From CAWIVJ01 sp963839525 (lineage in GTDB: Bacteria; Cyanobacteriota; Vampirovibrionia; Gastranaerophilales; Gastranaerophilaceae), in assembly GCA_963839525.1 (NCBI GenBank), contig CAWIVJ010000007.1, forward strand, positions 186,001-250,000: a stretch of DNA of 64,000 nucleotides. Direction: 5' to 3'. Positions 7,934 to 16,030 of this stretch are shown here, one piece after another. Within the stretch, counting starts at the first letter, position 1; every line of letters starts with the position of its first letter. The position numbers were made by a program, and so were the translations under genes. The notes under the pieces are model-generated. The model did not search any database. It was given only the letters and a program-made list of their open reading frames with translations, and was not told where the DNA came from.

Positions 7934-8935
7934 TTATAAATAACTTTCTTCTTCTTTCAATTCTCTGTTCATAAGTTTATCAAGTAAGGCTTGTGGTGTT
8001 ATATCCGTATAAACAGCTTCGTAAATTGCACTTGAAACAGGAACCTCAATATCAAGTTTTTTTGCCAATTCACAAATGGCTTTAGATGTTTTAACACCTT
8101 CTGCAACAGAACCTAATTCTTTTAAAATATCATCGATTTTTTTACCCTTAGCAAGCATTGAACCTACAGTGTAATTTCTTGACAAAGGACTTGAACAAGT
8201 CGCTATTAAATCGCCCATACCTGAAAGTCCATATAAAGTAGAAGGCTTTGCACCTAATTTTACACTTACACGAACTATTTCAGCCATTCCTCGAGTTAAA
8301 AGAGCACCTGAACAATTATCTCCAAGCCCCATTGTACGTGCAAACCCAGAAGCAATTGCTATTACGTTCTTTAAACTTCCGCCAAGCTCAACACCTATCA
8401 CATCTTTATTAGTATATAGCCTGAATTTGCTCGCAACAGAGCAGATTTGTTGAACCTTTTTAGCTGTTTCCATATTATCCGAAGCTACAGAAGCCGCAGT
8501 TGGCAATCCCATCAAAATTTCCTTTGCCAGAGTAGGTCCTGAAAGAATAGCAAGACTTTGATTAGGCAAAACATCTTTTATAACTTCTGACATTCTCATT
8601 AAGGAAGGCAATTCAATTCCTTTAGAAGCATTTACTAAAATTTGTTCCTTTTTAATGCCTGCAATTTTAAGCTGTTCACAAACATTTCTTATGCCGGAAG
8701 TAGAAACTACAAGCAAAATTATATCTGCATTATTTATGGCATTTTTCAAATCAGAAGTTACTCCGACCTTTTCTGAAAGCTGTATTTCCAGAGGTTTTGA
8801 ACAATGCTTATTTTTAACCAAATCTTCATTTAAATCTTGTTCTCTTCCCCAGACAACAACTTTATCAAAATTATCATTTAATAACCAGGCTAGGGTTAAC
8901 CCCCAACATCCAGGACCAATTACTGTTAATTTCAT
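7934..8935 (-). CDS. gpsA: Glycerol-3-phosphate dehydrogenase [NAD(P)+]
   Basis: GpsA reduces dihydroxyacetone phosphate to sn-glycerol 3-phosphate for phospholipid synthesis. The 333-residue protein has the dinucleotide loop GPGCWG at 7-12, the active-site Lys region GVELGGSLKNVIAIASG near residue 185, and RNYTVG and GxVxEGVKT segments near the C-terminus. The glycine loop reads GxGxxG with Cys and Trp inside, which is normal. It lies between murQ and ricT and is probably co-transcribed with both. Confidence 0.96.
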   Translation of the reverse strand: MKLTVIGPGCWGLTLAWLLNDNFDKVVVWGREQDLNEDLVKNKHCSKPLEIQLSEKVGVTSDLKNAINNADIILLVVSTSGIRNVCEQLKIAGIKKEQILVNASKGIELPSLMRMSEVIKDVLPNQSLAILSGPTLAKEILMGLPTAASVASDNMETAKKVQQICSVASKFRLYTNKDVIGVELGGSLKNVIAIASGFARTMGLGDNCSGALLTRGMAEIVRVSVKLGAKPSTLYGLSGMGDLIATCSSPLSRNYTVGSMLAKGKKIDDILKELGSVAEGVKTSKAICELAKKLDIEVPVSSAIYEAVYTDITPQALLDKLMNRELKEEESYL

Positions 8936-8969
8936 GTATTTTCCTCTTTTTTGTAACTTTACTAAAAAA

Positions 8970-9845
8970 CTATATAACTTTTCTTAATACCCCGCAATGG
9001 TTTTTTAATTCAAATCTTGCTTTTGTTATATCTAGTTTTAACTTCAAAGCTACAATTGCCGTCTTTATTTCCCAATTGCTTTTTAGAAGCATTGAAAAAG
9101 CTTCGGCATGAGTAACTTCAGCGATTTGTGAAACAATTTTTATTGCTCTATCCTTTAACTTTTCGTTGGTTGCCTGTAAATCAATCATAAAATTTTCATA
9201 GGTCTTGCCTATTTTAATCATAGCACCCGTAGAAAGCATGTTTAATACCATTTTTTGAGCAGTACCGGCTTTTAATCTGCTTGAACCGGCAATAACTTCC
9301 GGACCGACTTCAGGAGCAATTACAATACCTGCTTCTTCGACAATTTTACCTTTCGAATTGCAGGTTACAGCAATTGTCTTTGTGCCGGCTTCTTCTGCTT
9401 GTGACAAAACGCCTAAAAGGTATTTAGGATTTCCGCTTGCAGAAATTACAACGGCAACATCCTCTTTTGCCAAAATTCTTGCGTCTTTAACCCCAGCCTC
9501 AAAATCATCTTCAGCACCCTCAATTGCAGTTTTAAAAGCAGATTCGCCACCTGCAATTATCCCCTGAACCATATCAGTTTTTACCGAGAAGGTAGGAGGG
9601 CATTCAGAAGCATCTAAAATTCCCAGTCTTCCTGATGTTCCGGCTCCGAAATAAAATAATTTTCCACCTTTTAAAAATTGTTTTGCAATTAAGTCAACAG
9701 CTTCTGCTATATTTTTTACTTCTTCTTCAACTGCAAGCGCAACAATTTTATCCTCATCGTTCATCTTTTTAACCATATCAATTGTTGAAATTATATCAAT
9801 ATCTTTTGTGTTTTCGTTTCTATATTCAGTAATAACTTCTGTCAT
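8970..9845 (-). CDS. murQ: N-acetylmuramic acid 6-phosphate etherase
   Basis: MurQ cleaves the lactyl ether of MurNAc-6-phosphate in cell-wall recycling, yielding GlcNAc-6-phosphate. The SIS-domain signature GAGTSGRLGILDASECPPTF lies near residues 68-87, and SASGNPKYLLG is the second sugar-phosphate loop. The frame is open to an ATG at 9863, but AAAAAGGAAAC lies just before the inner ATG at 9845, which is the better start and gives 291 residues. No MurNAc kinase or transporter is adjacent. It leads the murQ-gpsA-ricT run. Confidence 0.93.
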   Translation of the reverse strand: MTEVITEYRNENTKDIDIISTIDMVKKMNDEDKIVALAVEEEVKNIAEAVDLIAKQFLKGGKLFYFGAGTSGRLGILDASECPPTFSVKTDMVQGIIAGGESAFKTAIEGAEDDFEAGVKDARILAKEDVAVVISASGNPKYLLGVLSQAEEAGTKTIAVTCNSKGKIVEEAGIVIAPEVGPEVIAGSSRLKAGTAQKMVLNMLSTGAMIKIGKTYENFMIDLQATNEKLKDRAIKIVSQIAEVTHAEAFSMLLKSNWEIKTAIVALKLKLDITKARFELKNHCGVLRKVI

Positions 9846-9980
9846 GTTTCCTTTTTCTCTCATCCTAAAATTATTTCAGACTTTATTCAATATAATACGC
9901 AGAAAAATCCTTTATTCCAATCATGTATTAAGCTTAAAGGTAAATCCTTCAAGCAATCTGAAGAATTTGTATAAATTTTA

Positions 9981-10445
9981 CTAAACCAGTTTAACTAAGT
10001 TTGCCATTTCAATAGCAGCCTTAGCGGCATCTGAACCTTTATTTCCTGCTTTTGTTCCTGCTCTTTCTATTGCCTGTTCAATATTCTCGGTAGTAAGCAC
10101 TCCAAAAATCACCGGAACGCCCGTTTCCAAACTTACAGATGCAATTCCTTTTGATAATTCTGCACTTACATAGTCAAAATGAGGCGTTGAACCTTTTATT
10201 ATTGCGCCAAGAGCAATTATTGCATCGTAAGTTTCTGTTTTAGCAAGTTTTTTAGTCAAAACAGGAATTTCAAAAGCCCCGGGCGACCAAATTACAGTAA
10301 TATTATCTCCTTTAACTCCATGTCTTGTTAATTCGTCAATTGCACCGGATAAAAGTTTTGAGCTGATAAACTCATTAAATCTTGAAACCACAATAGCAAA
10401 TTTTTCATTTTTTACTGTTAATTTACCTTCAATCGTTTTTACCAT
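9981..10445 (-). CDS. ribH: 6,7-dimethyl-8-ribityllumazine synthase
   Basis: RibH makes the lumazine precursor of riboflavin. Conserved segments are VSRFNEFIS (substrate loop), WSPGAFEIP, ALGAIIKGSTPHFDYV and FGVLTTEN, all intact, and the size (about 154-158 residues) is normal. GGAGAAAAAT precedes the second ATG at 10445, a better start than the ATG at 10457. No other rib gene and no FMN riboswitch pattern is next to it, so it stands alone. Confidence 0.95.
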   Translation of the reverse strand: MVKTIEGKLTVKNEKFAIVVSRFNEFISSKLLSGAIDELTRHGVKGDNITVIWSPGAFEIPVLTKKLAKTETYDAIIALGAIIKGSTPHFDYVSAELSKGIASVSLETGVPVIFGVLTTENIEQAIERAGTKAGNKGSDAAKAAIEMANLVKLV

Positions 10446-10530
10446 ATTTTTCTCCATAATTAAAGTAGGTTGGATTTTCTAACCCAACAATAATATTAAT
10501 TGTTTAAATTTTACTACATACATTATATTT

Positions 10531-11244
10531 TTACAATAAGGGCGAAAATATTTTATAAAAAATATAACCGGAAGATAAAATTAAAAGCACTCCGCTTAAT
10601 TTCAATAAGACCTCTGAAACACGGGAAAAACTTTTGAATCCTTTTAAGCTTGAAGTAAATACACCTGCTATTATTAGTATTAAACCCTGTCCTAATGAAA
10701 ACAAGAAGAGCATTAGAACAGCAGACCAAATATTTGCAGACAATGATGCAAAAGCCATTATTCCAGCTAAAATTGGAGTAGAGCAAGGCGTTCCGGCCAG
10801 AGCAAAAACTGCTCCTATTAAAATAGGATATAAAACAATATTCTTTCCAGAACTTTGCGGTATTTGTTTAATAATTACAGGCATATTAAAATCCAGAACT
10901 CCAAGAACATTTAAACCCATAACCATTAACAGCGATGCCAAAATTAATATGAAATATGTAGGAGCAAAAGAAACAAAAACTTTTCCTGTAACAGCACAAA
11001 GAACACCTATTGCTGCAAAAACGAGAGAAGAACCGAAGACAAAGAACAGCATTTGTAAAAATATTTTAACCGGGCTTTCTTTTGAATAGCCCCCTACATA
11101 TCCAATTATAATCGGAAGCATTGCAAGTGAACAAGGTGATATTGACGCTAACAGTCCTCCCAAGAAAGATACCGCCAGCATAATTATGCTAAAATGCGTT
11201 GAACCCGATAATCCCTGAGTTAGTACAGTTATATAATCATTCAT
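10531..11244 (-). CDS. CcdA/DsbD-type transmembrane thiol transporter
   Basis: This 237-residue protein has six hydrophobic helices and the family motifs GGLLASISPCSLAMLPIIIG (near residue 29-48) and AGTPCSTPIL (near residue 150), whose cysteines in helices 1 and 4 carry reducing power across the membrane from thioredoxin. It overlaps the upstream thioredoxin-fold gene by 8 bases, so the two are translationally coupled and probably act in series. CcdA (cytochrome c maturation) and the DsbD core cannot be separated by sequence here; no cytochrome gene is visible nearby. Confidence 0.87.
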   Translation of the reverse strand: MNDYITVLTQGLSGSTHFSIIMLAVSFLGGLLASISPCSLAMLPIIIGYVGGYSKESPVKIFLQMLFFVFGSSLVFAAIGVLCAVTGKVFVSFAPTYFILILASLLMVMGLNVLGVLDFNMPVIIKQIPQSSGKNIVLYPILIGAVFALAGTPCSTPILAGIMAFASLSANIWSAVLMLFLFSLGQGLILIIAGVFTSSLKGFKSFSRVSEVLLKLSGVLLILSSGYIFYKIFSPLL

Positions 11245-11635
11245 TAGCTAAATCTTTCATTATCCTTTCTAATTTTTCTTTCTCTATAAAACCTTCAATT
11301 TTATTAAGTTTTTTGCCTTTAGAATCAAGAATAATAAGTGTAGGAACTAAAGTTATGTTATATTTTTCAACTTGTTTCTTTGTATATGCATCTGTATTTT
11401 GCACTTGAACCTCAACTAAAGTAATTTTATCACTGTATTTTGGATAAACATCCATCATTACCTTTCCTAGTTTTTTACAGTCCAAACACATCAAAGATGT
11501 AAATTTAATTATCTGAGGCTTATTTGCAGTAATTGTTTTATTTGCAAAACTAGCATCAGGCTTTGATAAAATCATATAAGCTACCAGTGGAATCACAAAA
11601 ATTAATGTGATTATTGTAAAATTTTTAAATTTCAT
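11237..11635 (-). CDS. Membrane-anchored thioredoxin-fold protein
   Basis: This 132-residue protein has an N-terminal membrane anchor or uncleaved signal (about residues 7-23) and a thioredoxin-like domain with the redox motif CLDC at about 50-53, followed by the cis-proline segment VPTLIIL. The first strand region FTSLMCLDCK fits the family. AAAAGGAGGAAAAGC before the ATG is a strong ribosome-binding site. It is upstream of and overlaps the CcdA-like gene, so it is likely its extracytoplasmic partner in thiol-disulfide exchange. Confidence 0.82.
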   Translation of the reverse strand: MKFKNFTIITLIFVIPLVAYMILSKPDASFANKTITANKPQIIKFTSLMCLDCKKLGKVMMDVYPKYSDKITLVEVQVQNTDAYTKKQVEKYNITLVPTLIILDSKGKKLNKIEGFIEKEKLERIMKDLANE

Positions 11636-12015
11636 GCTTTTCCTCCTTTTTACTAATAATAGAATACACTAAATAAGATTTAAAAATAACACCGATTGGA
11701 TAGTCTTTTAATAGTTAAATCGGGTAATTTTATATAAATTTAAAAAAGATTTTCAAAATTTATATAATAAAAAAGCTCCCGATGGGAGCTAAGGTTAAAA
11801 TTTGTTTTTAGGAAGGGAAGGTAGGGGGTAGGTAGGGTTGAAAGTTTTGTTTTCTTTAAGTCTCTCTCTTATCTATATGTGTTTATATCTTTAAATCTTT
11901 GTTTTATTTATCTTTGCCTTACATATATATAAAGTATATCTAAAGTATTGAATTTCACAAAAACTTAAACTTGTTACAATTCATTACAATAAATTTATTC
12001 TCAATTTTTATATAG
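11636..12015. other. 380-base gap: thioredoxin promoter region and candidate sRNA
   Basis: No ORF worth reporting lies here. The left end carries the presumed promoter of the thioredoxin gene. The middle carries a minus-strand terminator, a run of G-rich triplets on the plus strand (11811-11837), and a promoter-like TTGTGA-16-TATACT pair, annotated separately as a candidate small RNA. The remainder is A+T-rich and shows nothing else. Confidence 0.6.
11766..11926 (-). ncRNA. Candidate small RNA with a C-rich segment and intrinsic terminator
   Basis: On the minus strand TTGTGA (11955-11960) and TATACT (11933-11938) are 16 bases apart. About 160 bases downstream is a terminator with stem AGCTCCC/GGGAGCT and a U-run. 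The transcript has no start codon with a ribosome-binding site and contains a pyrimidine-rich stretch (CUACC, CCCCCUACC, UUCCCUUCC) complementary to purine-rich ribosome-binding sites. It could instead be only the 3' UTR of the WYL gene that ends at 12016, since the terminator lies on that strand. Confidence 0.45.
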
Positions 12016-12936
12016 TCAACTATAATTGCTTAGAGTTGCTCTAATTAATTTTTTCATTTCTTCTCTTAAGTCCTTTGGGGATATTAATTCACAATTTTCA
12101 CCATATCTCATTAAGCGTTTTAATAATAACATTCTATCCTCTTTCTGGTTTAAAACAGTTATGCTATTGTCTAAATTTATTTGTAAAAGCTTTTCGCCTT
12201 CATGAAGCTTATATGCCTTAGCTAACCTATCTTTAAGTTTAAAAGTAATTGAAGAAAGCATACTTGTGCGGTTTGATTTTAAAGGCAACTGCTCAATTTT
12301 TATAATAGAATTAAAATTTATATCTTGAATTTGAGCGGAAACAGGGTTATATACCCTAAAATAAACTTCATTGCCTGCATATTTAATTTCATTTGGCTCA
12401 ACTATTAAAGATGTTTCTGTTTTATTTTGATTCTTATAGCTTATTTTTAATTTTTGTTCATCAATACAATATTTTTCATATTGTTTTATTTTATCCAAAT
12501 ATGAATCATATATAAATTTAAACTTTACAGGATTATTTTTTTTTATATTTTGAAATAAGGAATTTGTATTATCGTTAAATCTTTTTTCCAATTCCTGCAA
12601 AAATTTGTTTATTTCTGCTCTAATTTTTTCTTCGGGAAATAATTGTGCAAACTTTTCTAGGATATAAATAGCTTTTAAGTCATTTTCGTTAAAATCAAAT
12701 TGTATCAAATAATTTAAAAGAATATATTTGTCTTTATCTTTTGCAAATTTAAATCCAAAAACTTTAAGTGTATTTATGTATTTTAAAATTACTTCACTTG
12801 TATAAATTTTTTTATTTGGATCATGTTTTTCAAAGTAATATATTATATCCTGAACACTGGCATTATTTTTGTACAAGAATTTAAGAGTTTCCAATACTCG
12901 TATACTAGTATCTCCTATTTTTTTAGACATTTTCAT
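12016..12936 (-). CDS. WYL-domain transcriptional regulator (second of a pair)
   Basis: This 306-residue protein has a helix-turn-helix-like N-terminus (about residues 1-75) and a WYL-type region (about 165-235, with LIVEPNEIKYAGNEVYFRVYN) that in relatives senses a nucleic acid or ligand. The C-terminal part (about 245-300) fits the WCX extension. It overlaps the other WYL gene by 14 bases, an arrangement like the PafB-PafC pair that controls DNA-damage genes in actinobacteria, though similarity to those is not claimed. The canonical W-Y-L residues are degenerate. The target is unknown. Confidence 0.72.
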   Translation of the reverse strand: MKMSKKIGDTSIRVLETLKFLYKNNASVQDIIYYFEKHDPNKKIYTSEVILKYINTLKVFGFKFAKDKDKYILLNYLIQFDFNENDLKAIYILEKFAQLFPEEKIRAEINKFLQELEKRFNDNTNSLFQNIKKNNPVKFKFIYDSYLDKIKQYEKYCIDEQKLKISYKNQNKTETSLIVEPNEIKYAGNEVYFRVYNPVSAQIQDINFNSIIKIEQLPLKSNRTSMLSSITFKLKDRLAKAYKLHEGEKLLQINLDNSITVLNQKEDRMLLLKRLMRYGENCELISPKDLREEMKKLIRATLSNYS

Positions 12937-13855
12937 AATTCTTTTCCATAGTTTTCAATTTATTCATTAATTTTATTTTAAAAGATTCAGGTTTAAGAAC
13001 TTTACAATTATTTGATAAATATAAAATTCTCTGCATAACGTTAAATTCATTCTGCGCATTTGTTTCAATAATCATTTTATTTTTTGTTTTTTCTATAATT
13101 TTTTCATCCGTCTCTAATTTGTAGTTTAAATCATAAATTTCATAAATAATTTTTATAAAAGGAAAACGTTCCTTTGTTTTGAAAAATTTAATATTGCAAA
13201 TTTCTAAGATTCTTTCTACCAAAAAATATGAATATTCGTTGTGTGTAAAGTTATTTCCCCATAAATAAAGCTTATTAGATTTAAAAGAAAGTTTATCTGC
13301 AATAATTTCAATCATTTTTTCACCTGTTTTTGGAGAATTGTATAAAAAAACTATTTGATTTTTATTTTTACAATGCAATAATAAATCATTCAAAATACTT
13401 CGATCAACATTTTTTAATACGGAAATATTTTGCAGAAAATTTTTTGTATAGTCATTTATTAATTTTTCTGAAATTTTTTTAAAAAAATCTTCTATAATAA
13501 TTATTTCTTTTAAATCTAATTCTTCATAAATATTTTTATATAATGAAGAAATAGCCTTAAGTTGTAATTTTGGAATATTATAAGCAAACGGATGTGATAT
13601 TAGAGAATACCTTTTACTATTGGCTCTATCCGCTCGGGTAATTTCACACCCTATTGACCTTAGAGAATTTATATAAATTCTTAATGTATCACCGGAAAAT
13701 CTTTCTTTAATATATTGATTATTGAAGAGGCAATCATTAATTTCATTACTTGATTTAGGACCGCTTAACAATGCAGCAAAAATAACAAGCGTTCTATATC
13801 CCGTAAGCGACATTAAATTACAGCTTACCTTATTGTTCGTCAAAAACTCTTGCAT
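12923..13855 (-). CDS. WYL-domain transcriptional regulator (first of a pair)
   Basis: This 310-residue protein has the same plan as its downstream partner: an N-terminal winged-helix segment (YRTLVIFAALLSGPKSSNEIN, about residues 19-39), a helical middle, and a WYL-type beta region near residues 165-225 (KNQIVFLYNSPKTGEKMIEII, then KSNKLYLWGNN). Both proteins are very rich in Lys, Ile and Asn. The 14-base overlap implies translational coupling, and a heterodimer is plausible. Neither the operator nor the ligand can be read from the sequence. Confidence 0.7.
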   Translation of the reverse strand: MQEFLTNNKVSCNLMSLTGYRTLVIFAALLSGPKSSNEINDCLFNNQYIKERFSGDTLRIYINSLRSIGCEITRADRANSKRYSLISHPFAYNIPKLQLKAISSLYKNIYEELDLKEIIIIEDFFKKISEKLINDYTKNFLQNISVLKNVDRSILNDLLLHCKNKNQIVFLYNSPKTGEKMIEIIADKLSFKSNKLYLWGNNFTHNEYSYFLVERILEICNIKFFKTKERFPFIKIIYEIYDLNYKLETDEKIIEKTKNKMIIETNAQNEFNVMQRILYLSNNCKVLKPESFKIKLMNKLKTMEKNYENV

Positions 13856-14013
13856 ACAAAATCTTTCTTAATTAGCCTTGAGAAATAACCCTAAAAAAAT
13901 AAGTAAAATTTACCTCTTCATTAAATTAATTCTAACTTAAAACAACTAAACTTTAAAGGGTTTATAAAGAAACTTATCATTAATAGAATTTAAAAGATTT
14001 TAAGAAAAGTTCT

Positions 14014-14655
14014 TTAAGTTCTATTGCTATCCGCGGATTTTGATAAAATATTTCCTATTTCTTTCATTTCGTTTATAAGTCTTTTATTTGAGTATACGCC
14101 ATCATTCAGGACGTCGCCGTTTGGGAGAATTCTTTTAGATGGATTTGAATGCCTCATCCAATTGAACATTATTTTCGTAAAATCTTCCTGATTAACAAGT
14201 CCTTTATTGTTAAAATTTTTGGGTTTCAAAAATTGAATAAATTTTTCGCTATAAAAATCTTTTCTATTTGTTTTCGTTTCAATCCATAATAAAATTATTT
14301 CAACTATGGATACAAAGCCTTGGAAATATTTTCTAACCGAATCAATATAAACACAAAGTTTATGAACCTCAGCTTCTTCTAAAGTATCCTTTCCTTGTTT
14401 GACTAAAACAAATGTTATTTCTCTTACTTCTCCACAAAGTTTATTAATATTTTCTTCTTTTCTTTTCAAATCAGGGGCCTCTATTAAAATCTTTCTCATT
14501 TGTTTGAATATACGTTTACTAAAAGCGTTTACATATTTTTCCATCTTATCAATTTCAGGCAATTTTTCAGGAAAAAATACCCTGCCGGAAAAAGAGACTT
14601 TTTCTCTTCTGTTATTACTTAAATGCAAATTGTAAAAATTGTTTTGTATCTTCAT
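14014..14655 (-). CDS. Lineage-specific hypothetical protein with N-terminal SFSG motif
   Basis: The start at 14655 is chosen because TAGGAGTAACA precedes that ATG; the frame stays open upstream to 14688 without a site. The protein (about 213 residues) begins MKIQNNFYNLHL and soon shows VSFSGRVFF. Short N-terminal (V/I)SF(S/K/Q)G tags are, in my recollection, common in uncharacterised Gastranaerophilales proteins. The rest is helical and basic, without a recognised domain, signal peptide or membrane segment. It may be secreted or surface-linked, but nothing here shows this. Confidence 0.6.
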   Translation of the reverse strand: MKIQNNFYNLHLSNNRREKVSFSGRVFFPEKLPEIDKMEKYVNAFSKRIFKQMRKILIEAPDLKRKEENINKLCGEVREITFVLVKQGKDTLEEAEVHKLCVYIDSVRKYFQGFVSIVEIILLWIETKTNRKDFYSEKFIQFLKPKNFNNKGLVNQEDFTKIMFNWMRHSNPSKRILPNGDVLNDGVYSNKRLINEMKEIGNILSKSADSNRT

Positions 14656-14857
14656 TGTTACTCCTATAACTTCCATAACATAATACAAAGGTATAAAAAA
14701 CGTAAAAATTTTTTTTGTTACCAGACATACGGGAAAATATATGATTTTTGCAAAATCGTTTAATGATAAGGGTTTTGACGTTAAAAATTCATATTTACAA
14801 AACTTCGTATTCTAGATTAGCTTGTTTTTAAGAACGGTTAATGCTTAAATAAAGTTT

Positions 14858-15484
14858 ATGAATTATATATTTTACGGCTTGATTGTTTTATCAATAATTA
14901 TTGGAGCTTTTAACGGAAAATTGCCTGATGTTGTTAATGCAATTCTTACAGGGGCTGAAAAATCTGTTAAAATAGCGTTGTCATTAATCGGTATCATGGC
15001 TTTTTGGCTTGGTATAATGAGAATTGCAGAAAAAGCAGGACTTGTAGAATTCATTGCAAAACTTATAAGACCTATTACAAAAAGACTTTTTGATGAAATT
15101 CCGCCCAAAGATCCCGCTATTGGAAATATAGCAATGAACTTTTCTGCAAATGCTTTAGGATTAACAAATGCAGCAACACCTATAGGAATTAGAGCAATGC
15201 AGGATCTTCAAAAGCATAATATAAATAAAAAAACAGCGTCAAATGCAATGTGTATGTTTTTAGCTATGAATACGGCAAGTTTTCAATTAGTTCCTGCTAC
15301 AGTAATTGCTGTTTTAGTAGGTGTAGGTTACAAAAATCCTACAGAAATAATAGCTCCGACTCTTTTAGTAACTTCTTTTACATTCATTAGTGCAATTATT
15401 CTGGCAAAAATATTTCAAAAATTTTCTCCTCCGCAGGTAATTAATGAACGGTCATTCAATGAAATTGCGATAGAGGAGGGCTAA
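14858..15484 (+). CDS. spmA: Spore maturation protein A-like membrane protein
   Basis: This 208-residue integral membrane protein belongs to the nucleoside-recognition (Gate) domain family. Typical segments are GIMAFWLGIMRIAEKAGLV, NFSANALGLTNAATPIGI and AMCMFLAMNTASFQLVPAT. In Bacillus SpmA acts with SpmB in spore-core dehydration, but the pair is widespread in bacteria that do not sporulate, where it is probably a transporter. spmB begins 5 bases after the stop with a GGAGG site overlapping this gene's end, so the two form an operon. Confidence 0.9.
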   Translation: MNYIFYGLIVLSIIIGAFNGKLPDVVNAILTGAEKSVKIALSLIGIMAFWLGIMRIAEKAGLVEFIAKLIRPITKRLFDEIPPKDPAIGNIAMNFSANALGLTNAATPIGIRAMQDLQKHNINKKTASNAMCMFLAMNTASFQLVPATVIAVLVGVGYKNPTEIIAPTLLVTSFTFISAIILAKIFQKFSPPQVINERSFNEIAIEEG

Positions 15485-15489
15485 ATAAA

Positions 15490-16029
15490 ATGGATTTTCA
15501 AGCAATTCTTAACATAATTTCTTTATGGGCTTTACCTGTTATAATTGTTTCAATTTTAACAATGGGTATTGTCAAAAAAGTTCCGGTTTATGAGGTCTTT
15601 ACAGAAGGAGCAAAAGACGGATTTAAAGTTGCAGTTAATATAATTCCTTATCTGGTAGCCATAATAGTTGCTATCTCAATGTTAAGAGCTTCCGGCGCAA
15701 TAGAAATGCTCGCCCAACATTTATCAAGCATTTTGACAAGACTAAATATCCCTGCAGATGTATTACCCGTAATCTTTGTACGCCCTTTATCCGGTTCTGC
15801 AGCATTAGGTCTATTTTCAGAAATTGCAGCAACAGCAGGACCTGCTGCATACTCAACTAAACTTGCCGCCGTAATGGTGGGAAGTTCTGAAACAACATTT
15901 TATGTTCTTGCCGTTTATTTTGGCTCAGTTGGAATAACAAAGTTTAGATATGCAATTTGGGTTGGTATTCTGGCAGATATAATTGCGGCGGTTATGTCTA
16001 TTATTGTTTGCAGTTGGTTATTCTTATAA
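15490..16029 (+). CDS. spmB: Spore maturation protein B-like membrane protein
   Basis: This 179-residue protein is the second half of the SpmA/SpmB pair, with the Gate-domain segments FTEGAKDGFKVAVNIIPYLVAI and RPLSGSAALG and four to five hydrophobic helices. The GSSETTFYVLAVYFGSVG segment is the family hallmark. The stop codon lies one base from the convergent accC stop, so neither transcript can have an independent 3' spacer. No sporulation gene is nearby; a membrane transport role is the safer inference. Confidence 0.9.
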   Translation: MDFQAILNIISLWALPVIIVSILTMGIVKKVPVYEVFTEGAKDGFKVAVNIIPYLVAIIVAISMLRASGAIEMLAQHLSSILTRLNIPADVLPVIFVRPLSGSAALGLFSEIAATAGPAAYSTKLAAVMVGSSETTFYVLAVYFGSVGITKFRYAIWVGILADIIAAVMSIIVCSWLFL

Positions 16030-16030
16030 T

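Noticed and set aside
9981..10530. FMN riboswitch before ribH
   Set aside because: The upstream gap is short and A+T-rich and shows none of the conserved RFN-element segments.
11811..11837. G-quadruplex as the main function of the G-run cluster
   Set aside because: The runs are uneven (GG to GGGGG); the minus-strand terminator and promoter-like signals explain the region better.
14858..16029. Evidence for sporulation from spmA-spmB
   Set aside because: The pair is widespread in non-sporulating bacteria and no other spore gene is seen.
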